DNA of 64,000 nucleotides, taken from contig UBTF01000014.1 of assembly GCA_900468285.1 (NCBI GenBank), forward strand, positions 62,001 through 126,000. Direction: 5' to 3'. Under the pieces are notes generated by a model. The model made no database searches and was not told where the DNA came from. It worked only from the letters and a program-made list of their open reading frames with translations. This document shows positions 1-8,780 of the stretch, piece after piece; the stretch's first letter is position 1; the number at the start of each line of letters is the position of its first letter. The position numbers were made by a program, and so were the translations under genes. The DNA comes from Hyphomicrobiales bacterium. GTDB taxonomy: Bacteria > Pseudomonadota > Alphaproteobacteria > Rhizobiales > Rhizobiaceae.

Positions 1-855
1 TCAGGCAATCTAATCGATCCTAGCTTTGATTTTTACAATCAGGCTTTTGCGCTGTTTGCCACTGCGCAAACGGCGCTAGTCTTCCCAGAACGGCGCGACG
101 AAATGCTCGCGAAGGCCCATTCGATACTTGCCATCCTGCAGCGGGATTACGCACACCCCGTCATCGGTTTCGAGGAAGCCAACCCGCCTCGCGAACCTCT
201 CTGCTCGAACCCTCACATGCATTTCTTCGAGGCGATGCTGGCCTGGGAAAAGGTGGATCCGCAAGGGCCCTGGCATGGTCTGACCGACGATATCGCCCAT
301 CTTGCGATGAGCAAGTTCATCGATGCCCAGTCCGGCGGACTGCGCGAGTTCTTTGACCATGACTGGAACCCGATGCCGGGAGACAAGGGCCGCATCATGG
401 AGCCGGGCCACCAGTTCGAATGGGCCTGGCTGCTGACCCGCTGGGGAGATCTGCGCAAGAACGAAGACGCGATAACCAAGGCGAAGCGACTTTTTGGGAT
501 TGGAGAAAAATACGGCATTTGCCCGCAGCGCAAGGTCGCAATCATGAGCCTCTATGACGACTTCAGCGTCCATGATGCTCTGGCGCGTCTTTGGCCGCAA
601 ACAGAGTGGTTGAAGGCGGCAGTGAGACTGGCTTCTGTGACGCACGGAGAAGCGCGGTACGCCTATCTCGGCTCGGCCGTCCGGGCGATCGGTGCGCTTC
701 AGCCATTCCTGGACACACCCGTGCCAGGCCTCTGGTTCGACAAATGGCCCGCAGATGCGCCCATGATCGACGAGCCCGCCCCTGCCAGCACTTTTTACCA
801 CATCGTCTGCGCAATCTACGAGGCGGAAGATGTGTTGAGGGAGAGTTTGACGTAA
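1..855 (+). CDS. AGE-family sugar epimerase/isomerase, 3' part
   Basis: Reading frame 1 is open from the first base, so the 5' end lies outside the window; about 284 residues are present. The protein looks like the N-acylglucosamine 2-epimerase (AGE) superfamily, an alpha/alpha-barrel that interconverts free or phosphorylated sugars. Visible family features are NPHMHFFEAMLAW, the EPGHQFEWAWLL segment (a conserved His-Glu pair) and RLWPQTEWLKA near the C-terminus. Rhizobial relatives are often labelled mannose-6-phosphate isomerase, but the sequence alone does not separate a mannose isomerase from an epimerase. It ends at a strong hairpin and converges with the minus-strand sugar operon. It could supply mannose 6-phosphate for the ManC enzyme at 12-13 kb, but that is inference only. 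Confidence 0.8.
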   Translation, partial: SGNLIDPSFDFYNQAFALFATAQTALVFPERRDEMLAKAHSILAILQRDYAHPVIGFEEANPPREPLCSNPHMHFFEAMLAWEKVDPQGPWHGLTDDIAHLAMSKFIDAQSGGLREFFDHDWNPMPGDKGRIMEPGHQFEWAWLLTRWGDLRKNEDAITKAKRLFGIGEKYGICPQRKVAIMSLYDDFSVHDALARLWPQTEWLKAAVRLASVTHGEARYAYLGSAVRAIGALQPFLDTPVPGLWFDKWPADAPMIDEPAPASTFYHIVCAIYEAEDVLRESLT

Positions 856-897
856 GAGATTGGCAAGTTTTCCTGATGAACTCACAACTGCCAATGG

Positions 898-927
898 ACT
901 ACCCCGGCGAACGCCGGGGTAGTCGTT
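898..927. terminator. Strong bidirectional terminator between convergent genes
   Basis: A perfect 12-bp stem, ACTACCCCGGCG (898-909) with CGCCGGGGTAGT (912-923), is closed by a two-base AA loop and followed by CGTTTT on the plus strand. It sits between the convergent AGE gene and the sugar operon, so it probably ends transcription from the left and may also serve the minus-strand operon. Confidence 0.8.
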
Positions 928-949
928 TTAAAGGGTGGCAGCGTAGATG

Positions 950-2953
950 TTACCCTTCCAGCCAACGTACCTGTTCAACCGTCAATCTTATATCGAGTGC
1001 CGAAAGGCTGTCTTCCAATTCGCCGATCGTGCGCGGGCCAATAAGCGGAATGACCGGGAATGGCTGCGCGATGACATAGGCGAGCGCTATGTGGATCGGG
1101 CTGCGTCCAAGCTCCTTTGCGAGCTGGATCGCCCTGTCCCGCCGCTCGAAGTTGCGGTCGGAGTACCACACACGGACGAGCTCTTCATCATCGCGCCTGT
1201 CGCGACCCGCCCGGTCGGTAAAGAAGCCACGGCCCTGGCTGGACCAGGCAAAGTTCGGGATCTGCCGCTCCTGCTGCCATGCTTTCCAGCCATCATCGGA
1301 TGCCGCGACACATCCGGCCCAGATCGGGTCGAGCATTTCAGCCAGCGAGAAATTGTTGGACAGTGCTGCGGGGGCTGCCTTGCCGTTTGCGTTGGCGTAG
1401 GCTGCAGCTTCGTCCATACGCTCGCGGGTCCAGTTGGAACCGCCAAATATGCCCCTTATGCGTCCGCGTTTCACCTCGGCGTCCATGGCATCCACGAACT
1501 CGCCAACGGGTACATCCGTGTTGTCCCGATGCATGAAGTAGACGTCGACATAGTCCGTTTTCAGTCGCTGCAACGACTGATCCAGCTGTTTGGCGATCAT
1601 GTCCGGATAGCAAAGTGGCGAATGCGCGCCTTTGCCGATCAGGACGATGTCCTCACGGGGAACATTGCGGCTGGTATGCCAGTCTCCGAAAATGCTTTCG
1701 GTCTTGCCGCCGCCATAGACATAGGCGGTATCAAACAGATTTCCGCCGGCCTCGTAAAAGGCATCCAGCGTCAGTGAAGCCGATGCAAAATTGGGAAAGA
1801 ACTCAAAGCCCAACGCCACGACCGAAGCCTGCTTGGACAGCCCCGGAATGGTGCGCATCGGCACGCCGTTGCCAGCGACCACAGTTGAGCCGACGATGTT
1901 CGAAATCCGCTTGGCAGAGGTTTCAACGCCGTATTCCAGCCCGACCGAGGCACGCCACTGATCCATAACGCGCAGGTTGCCCAGGCTGTCGGCCCAGCTC
2001 ATGCCGGGATAGGAAAACTCCGACCTGCCCGCGAGAATGGCCTCGCCTGCGGCATCAACTTCAAAGGCATAGAGCCATCCGTCTTCGCGCACCTCAACCG
2101 TCTGGCGGTCATCGCCCTTGATGACATCGATTTTGCCAACCCCGCCTTTGTGACCGGAGGCAAACCAGAAGTTTTCGACTTCGATCCGTCCCTGGGAGCC
2201 GATGATGCGCAGGACATTGTCCTGCTGCGCCATGATGGAGCACGACACTTCGGCGACGATTCCATTTGGAAACTTCAGCACGGCAGATGCCCACTCATCC
2301 ACGCCGGACTGCCCCAGCTGCGCAACACCAGCTACTTTTTCCGGCTCCAGAACGGGCTTATCCGCCATGGCACCCGCAATCAGGCGGGCCATGGAGACCG
2401 GATAGCCGCCGACATCGAGAATGCCGCCGCCTGCTGCATCATTGGCAAATAGCCTGTGCTCCGGCTTGAAGCCTCCCATGTTGAAGCCAAAGCTCGTGCG
2501 GATGATTCTGACGTCGCCAATAACCCGGCTTTTTAACAGTTCGATGATCTTCGCCGTCTGCGGATGAAGACGGTACATATAGGCTTCACCGGCAAAGACC
2601 CCGGCCTTTTTCGCCTCGTAAAAGATGGCATCCGCATCATAGGCAGACAGCGCTATCGGCTTTTCAACCAGCACATGCTTGCCCGCGCGAACAGCCTTGA
2701 TGGCCCATTCCGCGTGTCCTGTATGGGGCGTTGCGATATAGACGGCATCGATCTCGGCATCGCTCAACAGAGCGTCATAGCCGTTGACGATCCGCGCCCC
2801 CGGAAAGGCCTCGGCAAGACCCGGCTTTTCAGGGTTTCGAGTGGCAATGGCTACAAGCTTCCCCGTTTTGGAGTGGGCAACGCCATCTGCGAAGGTGCGT
2901 GCGATTGTTCCGGGCCCGATGATGCCCCACCGGATATGTTTAACGTCAGTCAT
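950..2953 (-). CDS. Fused Gfo/Idh/MocA oxidoreductase and aldo/keto reductase
   Basis: A 667-residue two-enzyme polypeptide. Residues 1 to about 335 form a Gfo/Idh/MocA dehydrogenase: Rossmann start WGIIGPGTIARTF, then the conserved EKP motif in VLVEKPIAL. Residues from about 360 to the end form an aldo/keto reductase whose tetrad can be read in order: Asp and Tyr in FDTAYVYGGG, Lys in LIGKGAH and His in YFMHRDN. The start at 2953 is chosen because an ATGAGGA ribosome site precedes MTDVKHIRW; an ATG 30 bases further upstream has none. It is the last gene of the ABC operon, so it probably oxidises and reduces the imported sugar or a derivative. No frameshift or stop separates the halves, so the fusion looks real. 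Substrate unknown. Confidence 0.88.
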   Translation of the reverse strand: MTDVKHIRWGIIGPGTIARTFADGVAHSKTGKLVAIATRNPEKPGLAEAFPGARIVNGYDALLSDAEIDAVYIATPHTGHAEWAIKAVRAGKHVLVEKPIALSAYDADAIFYEAKKAGVFAGEAYMYRLHPQTAKIIELLKSRVIGDVRIIRTSFGFNMGGFKPEHRLFANDAAGGGILDVGGYPVSMARLIAGAMADKPVLEPEKVAGVAQLGQSGVDEWASAVLKFPNGIVAEVSCSIMAQQDNVLRIIGSQGRIEVENFWFASGHKGGVGKIDVIKGDDRQTVEVREDGWLYAFEVDAAGEAILAGRSEFSYPGMSWADSLGNLRVMDQWRASVGLEYGVETSAKRISNIVGSTVVAGNGVPMRTIPGLSKQASVVALGFEFFPNFASASLTLDAFYEAGGNLFDTAYVYGGGKTESIFGDWHTSRNVPREDIVLIGKGAHSPLCYPDMIAKQLDQSLQRLKTDYVDVYFMHRDNTDVPVGEFVDAMDAEVKRGRIRGIFGGSNWTRERMDEAAAYANANGKAAPAALSNNFSLAEMLDPIWAGCVAASDDGWKAWQQERQIPNFAWSSQGRGFFTDRAGRDRRDDEELVRVWYSDRNFERRDRAIQLAKELGRSPIHIALAYVIAQPFPVIPLIGPRTIGELEDSLSALDIRLTVEQVRWLEG

Positions 2954-2986
2954 GAAATCCTCATTTCCTTGTCTATGGATCACGTC

Positions 2987-4072
2987 TCAGCGCAGGCGGG
3001 CACCGGCGCTATCGAAAAGAAAGGTTCTGGCAGCGACAATCGACACCGTCAGCTGCTGCTGATGTGTCGAATGTCTTGATTCAGGGCGCTCGATGATGAG
3101 CGGGATGTCGCCAGCCATGCGCGCATAGACGTAGCTGGTATTGCCCAGATGCTCGGCCACATCGATCTCGACGGTCAGATCGGCATCACCTGCGCCTGCA
3201 TCGCCAAAATGTTCTGGCCGCACGCCAAGCGCGACTTCGCTGCCAACAGCCACCGTGGAGCTTACCGGCAGGGTGATCGTCGCACCGGCTTCGTTCGACA
3301 CCTGCACGGTGACGCCTCCAGCGCCTTGCGCGATGACTTTTCCGGGAAGAAAATTCATCTTTGGGGAGCCGACGAAACCGGCGACGAAGCGGTTGGCGGG
3401 ATCATCGTAAAGATCGAGCGGCGCACCGACCTGCTCGATGTTTCCAGCCCGCAGTACGACGATCTTGTCGGCCAGCGTCATGGCTTCGGTCTGATCGTGG
3501 GTTACGTAGATCATGGTCGTGCCAAGCTGCTTGTGCAGCCGCGAAATTTCCACCCGCATCTGCACACGCAATTCAGCGTCGAGGTTGGAAAGCGGTTCAT
3601 CGAACAGAAAGACGCGCGGTTGGCGCACAATGGCGCGGCCGATCGCCACCCGCTGCCGCTGCCCGCCGGAGAGCTGTTTTGGTCGACGCTGCATCAGCTC
3701 GTTGATCTGCAGGATATCGGCTGCGCGGCGAACACGCTGCTCGGTATCGGCCTTCGGATTGCCGTTCATGCGAAGCCCGAAAGACAGGTTCTCCTCGACC
3801 GTCATATGCGGATAAAGCGCGTATGACTGGAAGACCATGGCGATGCCCCGCTCTGTCGGCTCGGCATCGTTGACCACCTTACCGCCGATGCTGATTTCGC
3901 CGCCGGATATATCTTCCAGCCCGGCAATCATGCGCAAGAGAGTCGATTTACCGCAGCCCGAGGGCCCCACGAAGACGACGAACTCGCCATCGGCGATTTC
4001 CAGATTGGCGCCGTGGATGACCTCCAGCGCACCATAACGTTTGACGACATTGTTCAGTGACAGTTCCGCCAT
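2987..4072 (-). CDS. Carbohydrate ABC transporter ATP-binding protein, UgpC/MsmK type
   Basis: A 361-residue ATPase that powers the adjacent importer. Walker [12 protein letters not shown], signature [14 protein letters not shown] and Walker [17 protein letters not shown] are intact. The C-terminal 120 residues form the OB-like regulatory domain typical of UgpC/MalK-type ATPases. The start is supported by GGGAGGAACCGC just upstream. It lies 15 bases after the second permease and about 30 bases before the fused oxidoreductase, consistent with a single transcript from the binding-protein gene. The sequence does not show which sugar is carried; this family serves maltose, glycerol-3-phosphate, trehalose and many plant sugars. 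Confidence 0.93.
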   Translation of the reverse strand: MAELSLNNVVKRYGALEVIHGANLEIADGEFVVFVGPSGCGKSTLLRMIAGLEDISGGEISIGGKVVNDAEPTERGIAMVFQSYALYPHMTVEENLSFGLRMNGNPKADTEQRVRRAADILQINELMQRRPKQLSGGQRQRVAIGRAIVRQPRVFLFDEPLSNLDAELRVQMRVEISRLHKQLGTTMIYVTHDQTEAMTLADKIVVLRAGNIEQVGAPLDLYDDPANRFVAGFVGSPKMNFLPGKVIAQGAGGVTVQVSNEAGATITLPVSSTVAVGSEVALGVRPEHFGDAGAGDADLTVEIDVAEHLGNTSYVYARMAGDIPLIIERPESRHSTHQQQLTVSIVAARTFLFDSAGARLR

Positions 4073-4087
4073 GCGGTTCCTCCCGGA

Positions 4088-4924
4088 TTACTTGACGGCG
4101 CCGGCGGAAATGCCGGCGATGAAATGGCGCTGCAAAAGCACGAAGACGACAAGGATGGGCGCAGTCAGAAGCATGGCGCCTGCCATGATGCCGCCCCAGG
4201 ACACCTTGGTCAGCCCGATCAGCGTTCCCAACGCCACCGGAGCGGTCATCATTCCCGGCCGCGAATTGATCAGCAGCGGCCAGAGATAATTGTTCCAGGA
4301 TGCAAGGAAGAGGATGATTGAAAGCGCTGCCATGGTGGGTCTTGCCAGAGGCAAGGCGATACGAAGGAAAATCTGCCACTCCTTCACGCCTTCCACGCGA
4401 GCCGCATCGAAGAGTTCACCCGGCATCATCGAGAAGGACTGGCGCATGAACAGAACGCCCAACGAATTGAACAGGGGTGGCACGATGAGCGCGACCCAGG
4501 TGTTGGCAAGCTTGAATTCCCGCGCCACCATGATGAACTGCGGAATGACGACCACCGCGTAAGGCAGCGTGATTGTTCCCAGAATGATGGCGACAACGAC
4601 TGTGCGCCCGGCAAATCTGTACCGCGCCAGCGCCCACCCCGCCATGGATGTCAGCATTACGGAAACAGCCGTATAGACAACCGCGACCCCGATGGAGATG
4701 GACATGGCGCGCAGAAAATCCGTGTCGGCCTGAAGATTGCGGAAATTTTCCACGAAATGCGTGGAAGGCAGGAGTACGATGTCCGGGCTGAAGATGCCGT
4801 AATCGGGCATCGTCGAGAAGACGAACATGACCCAGATTGGAAACAGCCAGATGATCGCGAGCGGTGTCAAAATCGCGTGGAGGGCAACTTTCTGCCAGAA
4901 AAGGGATCTTGATCTGGACCTCAT
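4088..4924 (-). CDS. Sugar ABC transporter permease, MalG family
   Basis: A 278-residue inner-membrane permease with about six hydrophobic segments and the EAA loop in ELFDAARVEGVKEWQIFLRIALPLARP, where the ATPase docks. The start at 4924 is preferred over an ATG 21 bases upstream because GGGAGG lies eight bases before MRSRSRSLF. That choice also gives the ATGA overlap with the stop of the preceding permease, a sign of translational coupling. It pairs with the MalF-type permease upstream. Confidence 0.92.
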   Translation of the reverse strand: MRSRSRSLFWQKVALHAILTPLAIIWLFPIWVMFVFSTMPDYGIFSPDIVLLPSTHFVENFRNLQADTDFLRAMSISIGVAVVYTAVSVMLTSMAGWALARYRFAGRTVVVAIILGTITLPYAVVVIPQFIMVAREFKLANTWVALIVPPLFNSLGVLFMRQSFSMMPGELFDAARVEGVKEWQIFLRIALPLARPTMAALSIILFLASWNNYLWPLLINSRPGMMTAPVALGTLIGLTKVSWGGIMAGAMLLTAPILVVFVLLQRHFIAGISAGAVK

Positions 4925-5781
4925 TTCGCATCCCTCCCGAGCCACATGTTGAAGAGTGAAATGGCAACCGCGAGTGCCGCAATCGTATAGGCAATGGCCG
5001 AGGCGTAACCGAAATTGAGTGAGGTGAAGCCCTGGCGATAAAGGAAGATGCCGAGCGTCTCCGTAGCGCCCCCCGGCCCTCCGCGGTTGGTAATGAGGAA
5101 GGGTTCAGTAAACAGCTGCATGGTGCCGATAACCGAGAGCACGACGCAGAACATGATGATCGGCTTGAGCAGCGGCAGCGTTATATAGAGAAACTGCTGG
5201 CGCCTGCTGACATTGTCCAGTCGCGCCGCCTCGTAGACATCGCCAGGGATAGACTGCAGCCCGGCCAGGATGATGATGGCGTTATATCCTGCCCAGCGCC
5301 ATGTGACCGCGATGATGATGAGCGCCATGGCTGCCGTGGAATTGTCGAACCACGGAACCGGCGACAATCCCACAGATGTGATCAACTTGTTGATGATGCC
5401 GAAATCGGCGCTGAACATCAGCCGGAACACGGCGGCATAAGCGACCTCGCCGACGACAACAGGCGCGAAGAAGGCGAAGCGAAAGAGCGGGCGTGCCTTT
5501 AACAGCGGCGAATTCAAGAGAACCGCCATGACCGTTGCCAGCGCGATCATGACAGGCACCTGCACGATCAGGATGATCAGGGTGTTTTGCAAGGCATTAT
5601 AGAAAGCGGGATCGGCGACAAGACGACCCCAGTTCATCGATGGCGCAAAACGCCACGGATTGACTCGCGTGTTCTGAAACGACAGCAGGAATGAATTGAT
5701 GATCGGCCACAGCCAGAAGGTAGCGAAGATCAGCAGATAGGGGGCAAGAAACGCATATGCGATCCTGTTGCGCAACGGCAT
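4921..5781 (-). CDS. Sugar ABC transporter permease, MalF family
   Basis: A 286-residue inner-membrane permease beginning MPLRNRIAYAFLAPYLLIF, with six hydrophobic stretches and the EAA loop in DVYEAARLDNVSRRQQFLYITLPLL. It forms the translocation pore with the downstream MalG-type protein. GAGGTTGAT precedes the ATG. It is separated from the binding-protein gene by a 77-base gap that holds a stable hairpin, and its stop overlaps the next start by ATGA. Confidence 0.92.
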   Translation of the reverse strand: MPLRNRIAYAFLAPYLLIFATFWLWPIINSFLLSFQNTRVNPWRFAPSMNWGRLVADPAFYNALQNTLIILIVQVPVMIALATVMAVLLNSPLLKARPLFRFAFFAPVVVGEVAYAAVFRLMFSADFGIINKLITSVGLSPVPWFDNSTAAMALIIIAVTWRWAGYNAIIILAGLQSIPGDVYEAARLDNVSRRQQFLYITLPLLKPIIMFCVVLSVIGTMQLFTEPFLITNRGGPGGATETLGIFLYRQGFTSLNFGYASAIAYTIAALAVAISLFNMWLGRDAK

Positions 5782-5811
5782 ATCAACCTCGCAAAGCCAG
5801 ATGAGATTTCA

Positions 5812-5840
5812 GCCGGACGCCTCGCACGGAGGCGTCCGGC
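5812..5840. promoter_or_regulatory. Intra-operon hairpin between binding-protein and permease genes
   Basis: GCCGGACGCCTC (5812-5823) pairs perfectly with GAGGCGTCCGGC (5829-5840) across a five-base loop. On the transcribed minus strand no U run follows, so it looks more like an mRNA 3' stabiliser or a partial attenuator than a full terminator. Such an element after a binding-protein gene raises its expression over the permeases in other ABC operons. Confidence 0.65.
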
Positions 5841-5858
5841 AACGGTCGGTCTGGGAGG

Positions 5859-7133
5859 CTATTGCGCAACCGGAACGCCGGTCGCGGTTTCGATCTGCTT
5901 TGCTGCATCATCAAGCGCCGTCTTGGCATCGGGGAAGCCACCGGCGAGATATTTGGTCTGCGTGGCGCGGTAGATACCTTCAGCATCGGACTGGAATGCG
6001 GTGCCACGGCTCGGAACGATTTTCGGCAGGGTCGCCAGAATATCCGACCAGACGGCCTGACCGCCCCAGAATGCCTGTGGCTGCTTGACGAAGGCGTCCT
6101 TGTCAGCTGAAAGCAATGACGGCACGAGCCCGAAGGATTTCAGCATCGTGACCTGGCCCTCGCTGGTCAGCAGGGCATAATCCACGAATTTCCACGCATC
6201 TTCCTTGTGCTGCGAGGCCGAGCTGATGGCAAGCGAGGAGCCGCCGAGATTGGCCGCGTGTGGGCCATCCGCAGTCAGGCTAGGCATGGCGTAGACGCCC
6301 CATTTGCCGGCCAGATCCGGCGAACCGGAGCGGATCGTGCCCTCATACCAGCCGCCATACATCTGCGTGGCCACCTTGCCTGCGGTATTTGCCTGGATCT
6401 TCTCGTCCCAGATGGCGGCCGTAATGATGCCTGCGTCCTTCATCTGCTTGAGCTTTTCGAGCGTTGCCACGCAATTCGGTTGATTGATGGTGATGCTCTG
6501 CCCGTCTGTCGAAAAGTAACCGCATCCCTGCTCGTTGGAGATCATGCGGAACCACTCGCTGTCTCCATTGAAGTCTGCCTGTGTCATGACCGTGCCGGGA
6601 TTGGCCTCCATGACTTTCTTGCCCGCAGCGATGAAGTCATCCCAGGTCTTGATGGTGGCCGGATCAACGCCCGCCTTTTCGTAAAAGTCACGGCGGTAGA
6701 ACATGGCAACCGGGCCGGAATCCCACGGCACCGCGTAAGCAACGCCATCAACCTCAAGCTCGGTCCGCTTGAACTCCGGGAAAAGTGCCTGTTTTTCGGG
6801 TGTATAGCCAAGCGCTGTGACGTCGGTGAAGCAATCCGGGAAACGGCTCCAGAACACTTCTGCCTCGAAGTTTTCCACGGTCACGATATCCGGCAAACCC
6901 TCTCCGCCAGCGGCGCAGGCTGCAATCGCCTTGTCGTAAACCTGATTGTTTCCGAGATCCTGAACATCCACCTTGATATCAGGATATTTCTTGTTGAAGC
7001 CTTCAAGTGTAGACTTCAGGGCAGATGCTGCAACGTTCCAGCTCCAGACGGTGATTGTGGTGGATTGTGCGGCAGCGGGTGCGGCAGCAAGAAGCGCAAG
7101 CGATACGGATGCGCCGATAATTTTAAAGCTCAT
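5859..7133 (-). CDS. Periplasmic sugar-binding protein of the ABC operon
   Basis: A 424-residue extracellular solute-binding protein (family 1). It opens with a signal peptide, MSFKIIGASVSLALLAAAPAAAQ, with likely cleavage after AAAQ, and then TTITVWSWNVAASALKSTLEGFNKKYPDIKV, the usual first strand and helix of the fold. It captures a sugar in the periplasm for the permeases at 4.1-5.8 kb. AAAGGGAGGTTTTCA precedes the ATG. As the first gene of the operon it faces the AraC regulator across 84 bases. Confidence 0.92.
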   Translation of the reverse strand: MSFKIIGASVSLALLAAAPAAAQSTTITVWSWNVAASALKSTLEGFNKKYPDIKVDVQDLGNNQVYDKAIAACAAGGEGLPDIVTVENFEAEVFWSRFPDCFTDVTALGYTPEKQALFPEFKRTELEVDGVAYAVPWDSGPVAMFYRRDFYEKAGVDPATIKTWDDFIAAGKKVMEANPGTVMTQADFNGDSEWFRMISNEQGCGYFSTDGQSITINQPNCVATLEKLKQMKDAGIITAAIWDEKIQANTAGKVATQMYGGWYEGTIRSGSPDLAGKWGVYAMPSLTADGPHAANLGGSSLAISSASQHKEDAWKFVDYALLTSEGQVTMLKSFGLVPSLLSADKDAFVKQPQAFWGGQAVWSDILATLPKIVPSRGTAFQSDAEGIYRATQTKYLAGGFPDAKTALDDAAKQIETATGVPVAQ

Positions 7134-7187
7134 TGAAAACCTCCCTTTTCAATTGCCGTCCTCCAACGACACGTGCAGATTAGCGGC

Positions 7188-7206
7188 ACGAGATGAACTG
7201 TCTCGT
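7188..7206. promoter_or_regulatory. Inverted repeat in the divergent sugar-operon/AraC control region
   Basis: ACGAGA and TCTCGT form a perfect 6-bp inverted repeat with a seven-base spacer. It lies within the 84-base gap between the divergent binding-protein gene and the AraC gene. It may be an operator, although AraC proteins usually bind direct repeats, so another factor or a transcript hairpin is possible. Confidence 0.35.
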
Positions 7207-7217
7207 AGAAAGGGAAC

Positions 7218-8114
7218 ATGGATTTGGCGGAAAGTAAGATTTCGGAAAGAGCGATCTATCAGCCAGGCGCCAGCAGCATCGAGGGTGCGCCTACCAAGCT
7301 GCAATTTTTCCACGCCCATCCGCCCGTCATGCTCATGCCCCACTGGCACGCGCAGATCGAAATCAATTATGTGATGAGGGGCAGCGTTCACTATCGCATG
7401 GGCGACCATTCCTTTCGCATCGAAGCGGGGCAAATGTGCCTTTTCTGGGGTGGACAGGCCCACCAGATGGACGAATCCTCCGATGATTCCTTCTATGCGG
7501 GCGCTCACCTGCCGCTCGTTCACTTCTTCAGAATGCGATTGCCGGCTGCGGTCTCCAGCAGGCTTATGGGCGGTGCGACCATGCTGACCTCGGTGACCGA
7601 CCCCTCGGATGATGAGAATTTTGCCCGCTGGTTCCGCTATGCGACGTCAGGCGATCCATTCAAGGCCGAAAATGCCGTCGAAGAGCTTTTGCTGCGTGTG
7701 GAGAGAATGTTCCTGGAGCCATACACGGTCATTTCGCCCAGCCCTCAGGAATGCAAGACAATCGATGCAGAAAGCTCTCCTTCACTCAGTGTGGTGAGAA
7801 TGTGCGACTTCATCGCCGCCAATTTTTTGGACGATATAGACGCCACAGATATAGCGCGTTCCGCCAGCCTTCACCCGAAATACGCCATGAACCTGTTTCG
7901 CAAATCGACCGGGATGACGTTGATCAAATACCTGACGTTGTTGCGCCTCTCCCGCGCCCAGGCCATGCTGATCAACAACAACGACAATATTCTGCACGTG
8001 GCGATGGAAAGCGGTTTCGGCTCCGTCAGCGCCTTCAACAAAGCGTTCCGGCAGGTGGCGGGCATGTCCCCGTCCGACTTCAGGCGGGACATGCGTTCCG
8101 GCGGCGCTGCGTGA
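7218..8114 (+). CDS. AraC-family transcriptional regulator
   Basis: A 298-residue regulator. An N-terminal cupin sensor (about residues 25-110, with HWHAQIEINYVMRGSVHY) is followed by a C-terminal double helix-turn-helix (about residues 190-290: MCDFIAANFLDDIDATDIARSASLH, then FGSVSAFNKAFRQVAGMSPSDFRR). AAAGGGAAC precedes the ATG. Its divergent position beside the sugar ABC operon makes it the likely local regulator, with the transported sugar or a catabolite as probable effector. The effector is not visible in the sequence. Confidence 0.9.
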   Translation: MDLAESKISERAIYQPGASSIEGAPTKLQFFHAHPPVMLMPHWHAQIEINYVMRGSVHYRMGDHSFRIEAGQMCLFWGGQAHQMDESSDDSFYAGAHLPLVHFFRMRLPAAVSSRLMGGATMLTSVTDPSDDENFARWFRYATSGDPFKAENAVEELLLRVERMFLEPYTVISPSPQECKTIDAESSPSLSVVRMCDFIAANFLDDIDATDIARSASLHPKYAMNLFRKSTGMTLIKYLTLLRLSRAQAMLINNNDNILHVAMESGFGSVSAFNKAFRQVAGMSPSDFRRDMRSGGAA

Positions 8115-8334
8115 GCCGATGGCATTCAACAGACGTCGCGAACTGGACGGTAGGGCGGCTGCAATCAGGCCTTCAAAATCCTTACGAAAATTTAACTATT
8201 GCTTGAACGGGAAAGATGGCTATTTTCCGTGCTGCGCTGCAGCATACACCTCTCCTATGCAGCGCGGTCGCATTAAATGCCGGAAACTCCAATGGGCGCC
8301 GGTTCCATTCAATGTCCATTCTAGGGAGATCATA

Positions 8335-8565
8335 ATGACAATATCTGTTTCTCAGCCTGACACCAGCGATCATACCAACGCGCCATTTGCGGAAAAAATT
8401 GCCTCTGCTCGAAACAGCGCCGGATACACGGTCGAACAACTGGCCATAACCTGCGGCTTGACCGTGCAGGAAATTACCGATTTGGAAAATGGGGCGGACA
8501 GCAATCCATCTCACATCCAGCGAGTTGCCGCAGCGTTACAAATACCTTTCTCGACAATCGTTTGA
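8335..8565 (+). CDS. Small XRE-type helix-turn-helix protein
   Basis: A 76-residue protein starting MTISVSQPDTSDH. Residues about 18-75 form one Cro/C1-type helix-turn-helix (FAEKIASARNSAGYTVEQLAITCGLTVQEITDLENG, then HIQRVAAALQIPF) and nothing else. AGGGAG lies six bases before the ATG at 8335; the frame stays open upstream but has no ribosome site there. It is monocistronic, ending at its own terminator, with 220 bases upstream to hold a promoter. The target is unknown, and it has no toxin partner beside it. Confidence 0.75.
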   Translation: MTISVSQPDTSDHTNAPFAEKIASARNSAGYTVEQLAITCGLTVQEITDLENGADSNPSHIQRVAAALQIPFSTIV

Positions 8566-8571
8566 CTGTAT

Positions 8572-8600
8572 AAAAAAGCCCTCTCCGCGAGGGCTTTTTC
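8572..8600 (+). terminator. Intrinsic terminator of the small HTH gene
   Basis: AAAAAAGCCCTC pairs with GAGGGCTTTTTC across a short loop, six bases after the HTH stop codon. The stem is GC-rich at the top and ends in a T run on the plus strand; the A run on the other side makes it potentially bidirectional. Confidence 0.85.
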
Positions 8601-8780
8601 TCGCCTGTGATCTCCATCGAATTTACCATTGATGCGCGAGAAATTCTGGAAAAACGCTTTTGTCGTTTTCTGGCCCTTAACAAATGACGCCTCATATACC
8701 ACATGCAGAATCCATCATGTTCGATAACATCGGCGTGATGCAAAGATTTCGAGATTCCAAACCTGCATTGTGAGCCACCC

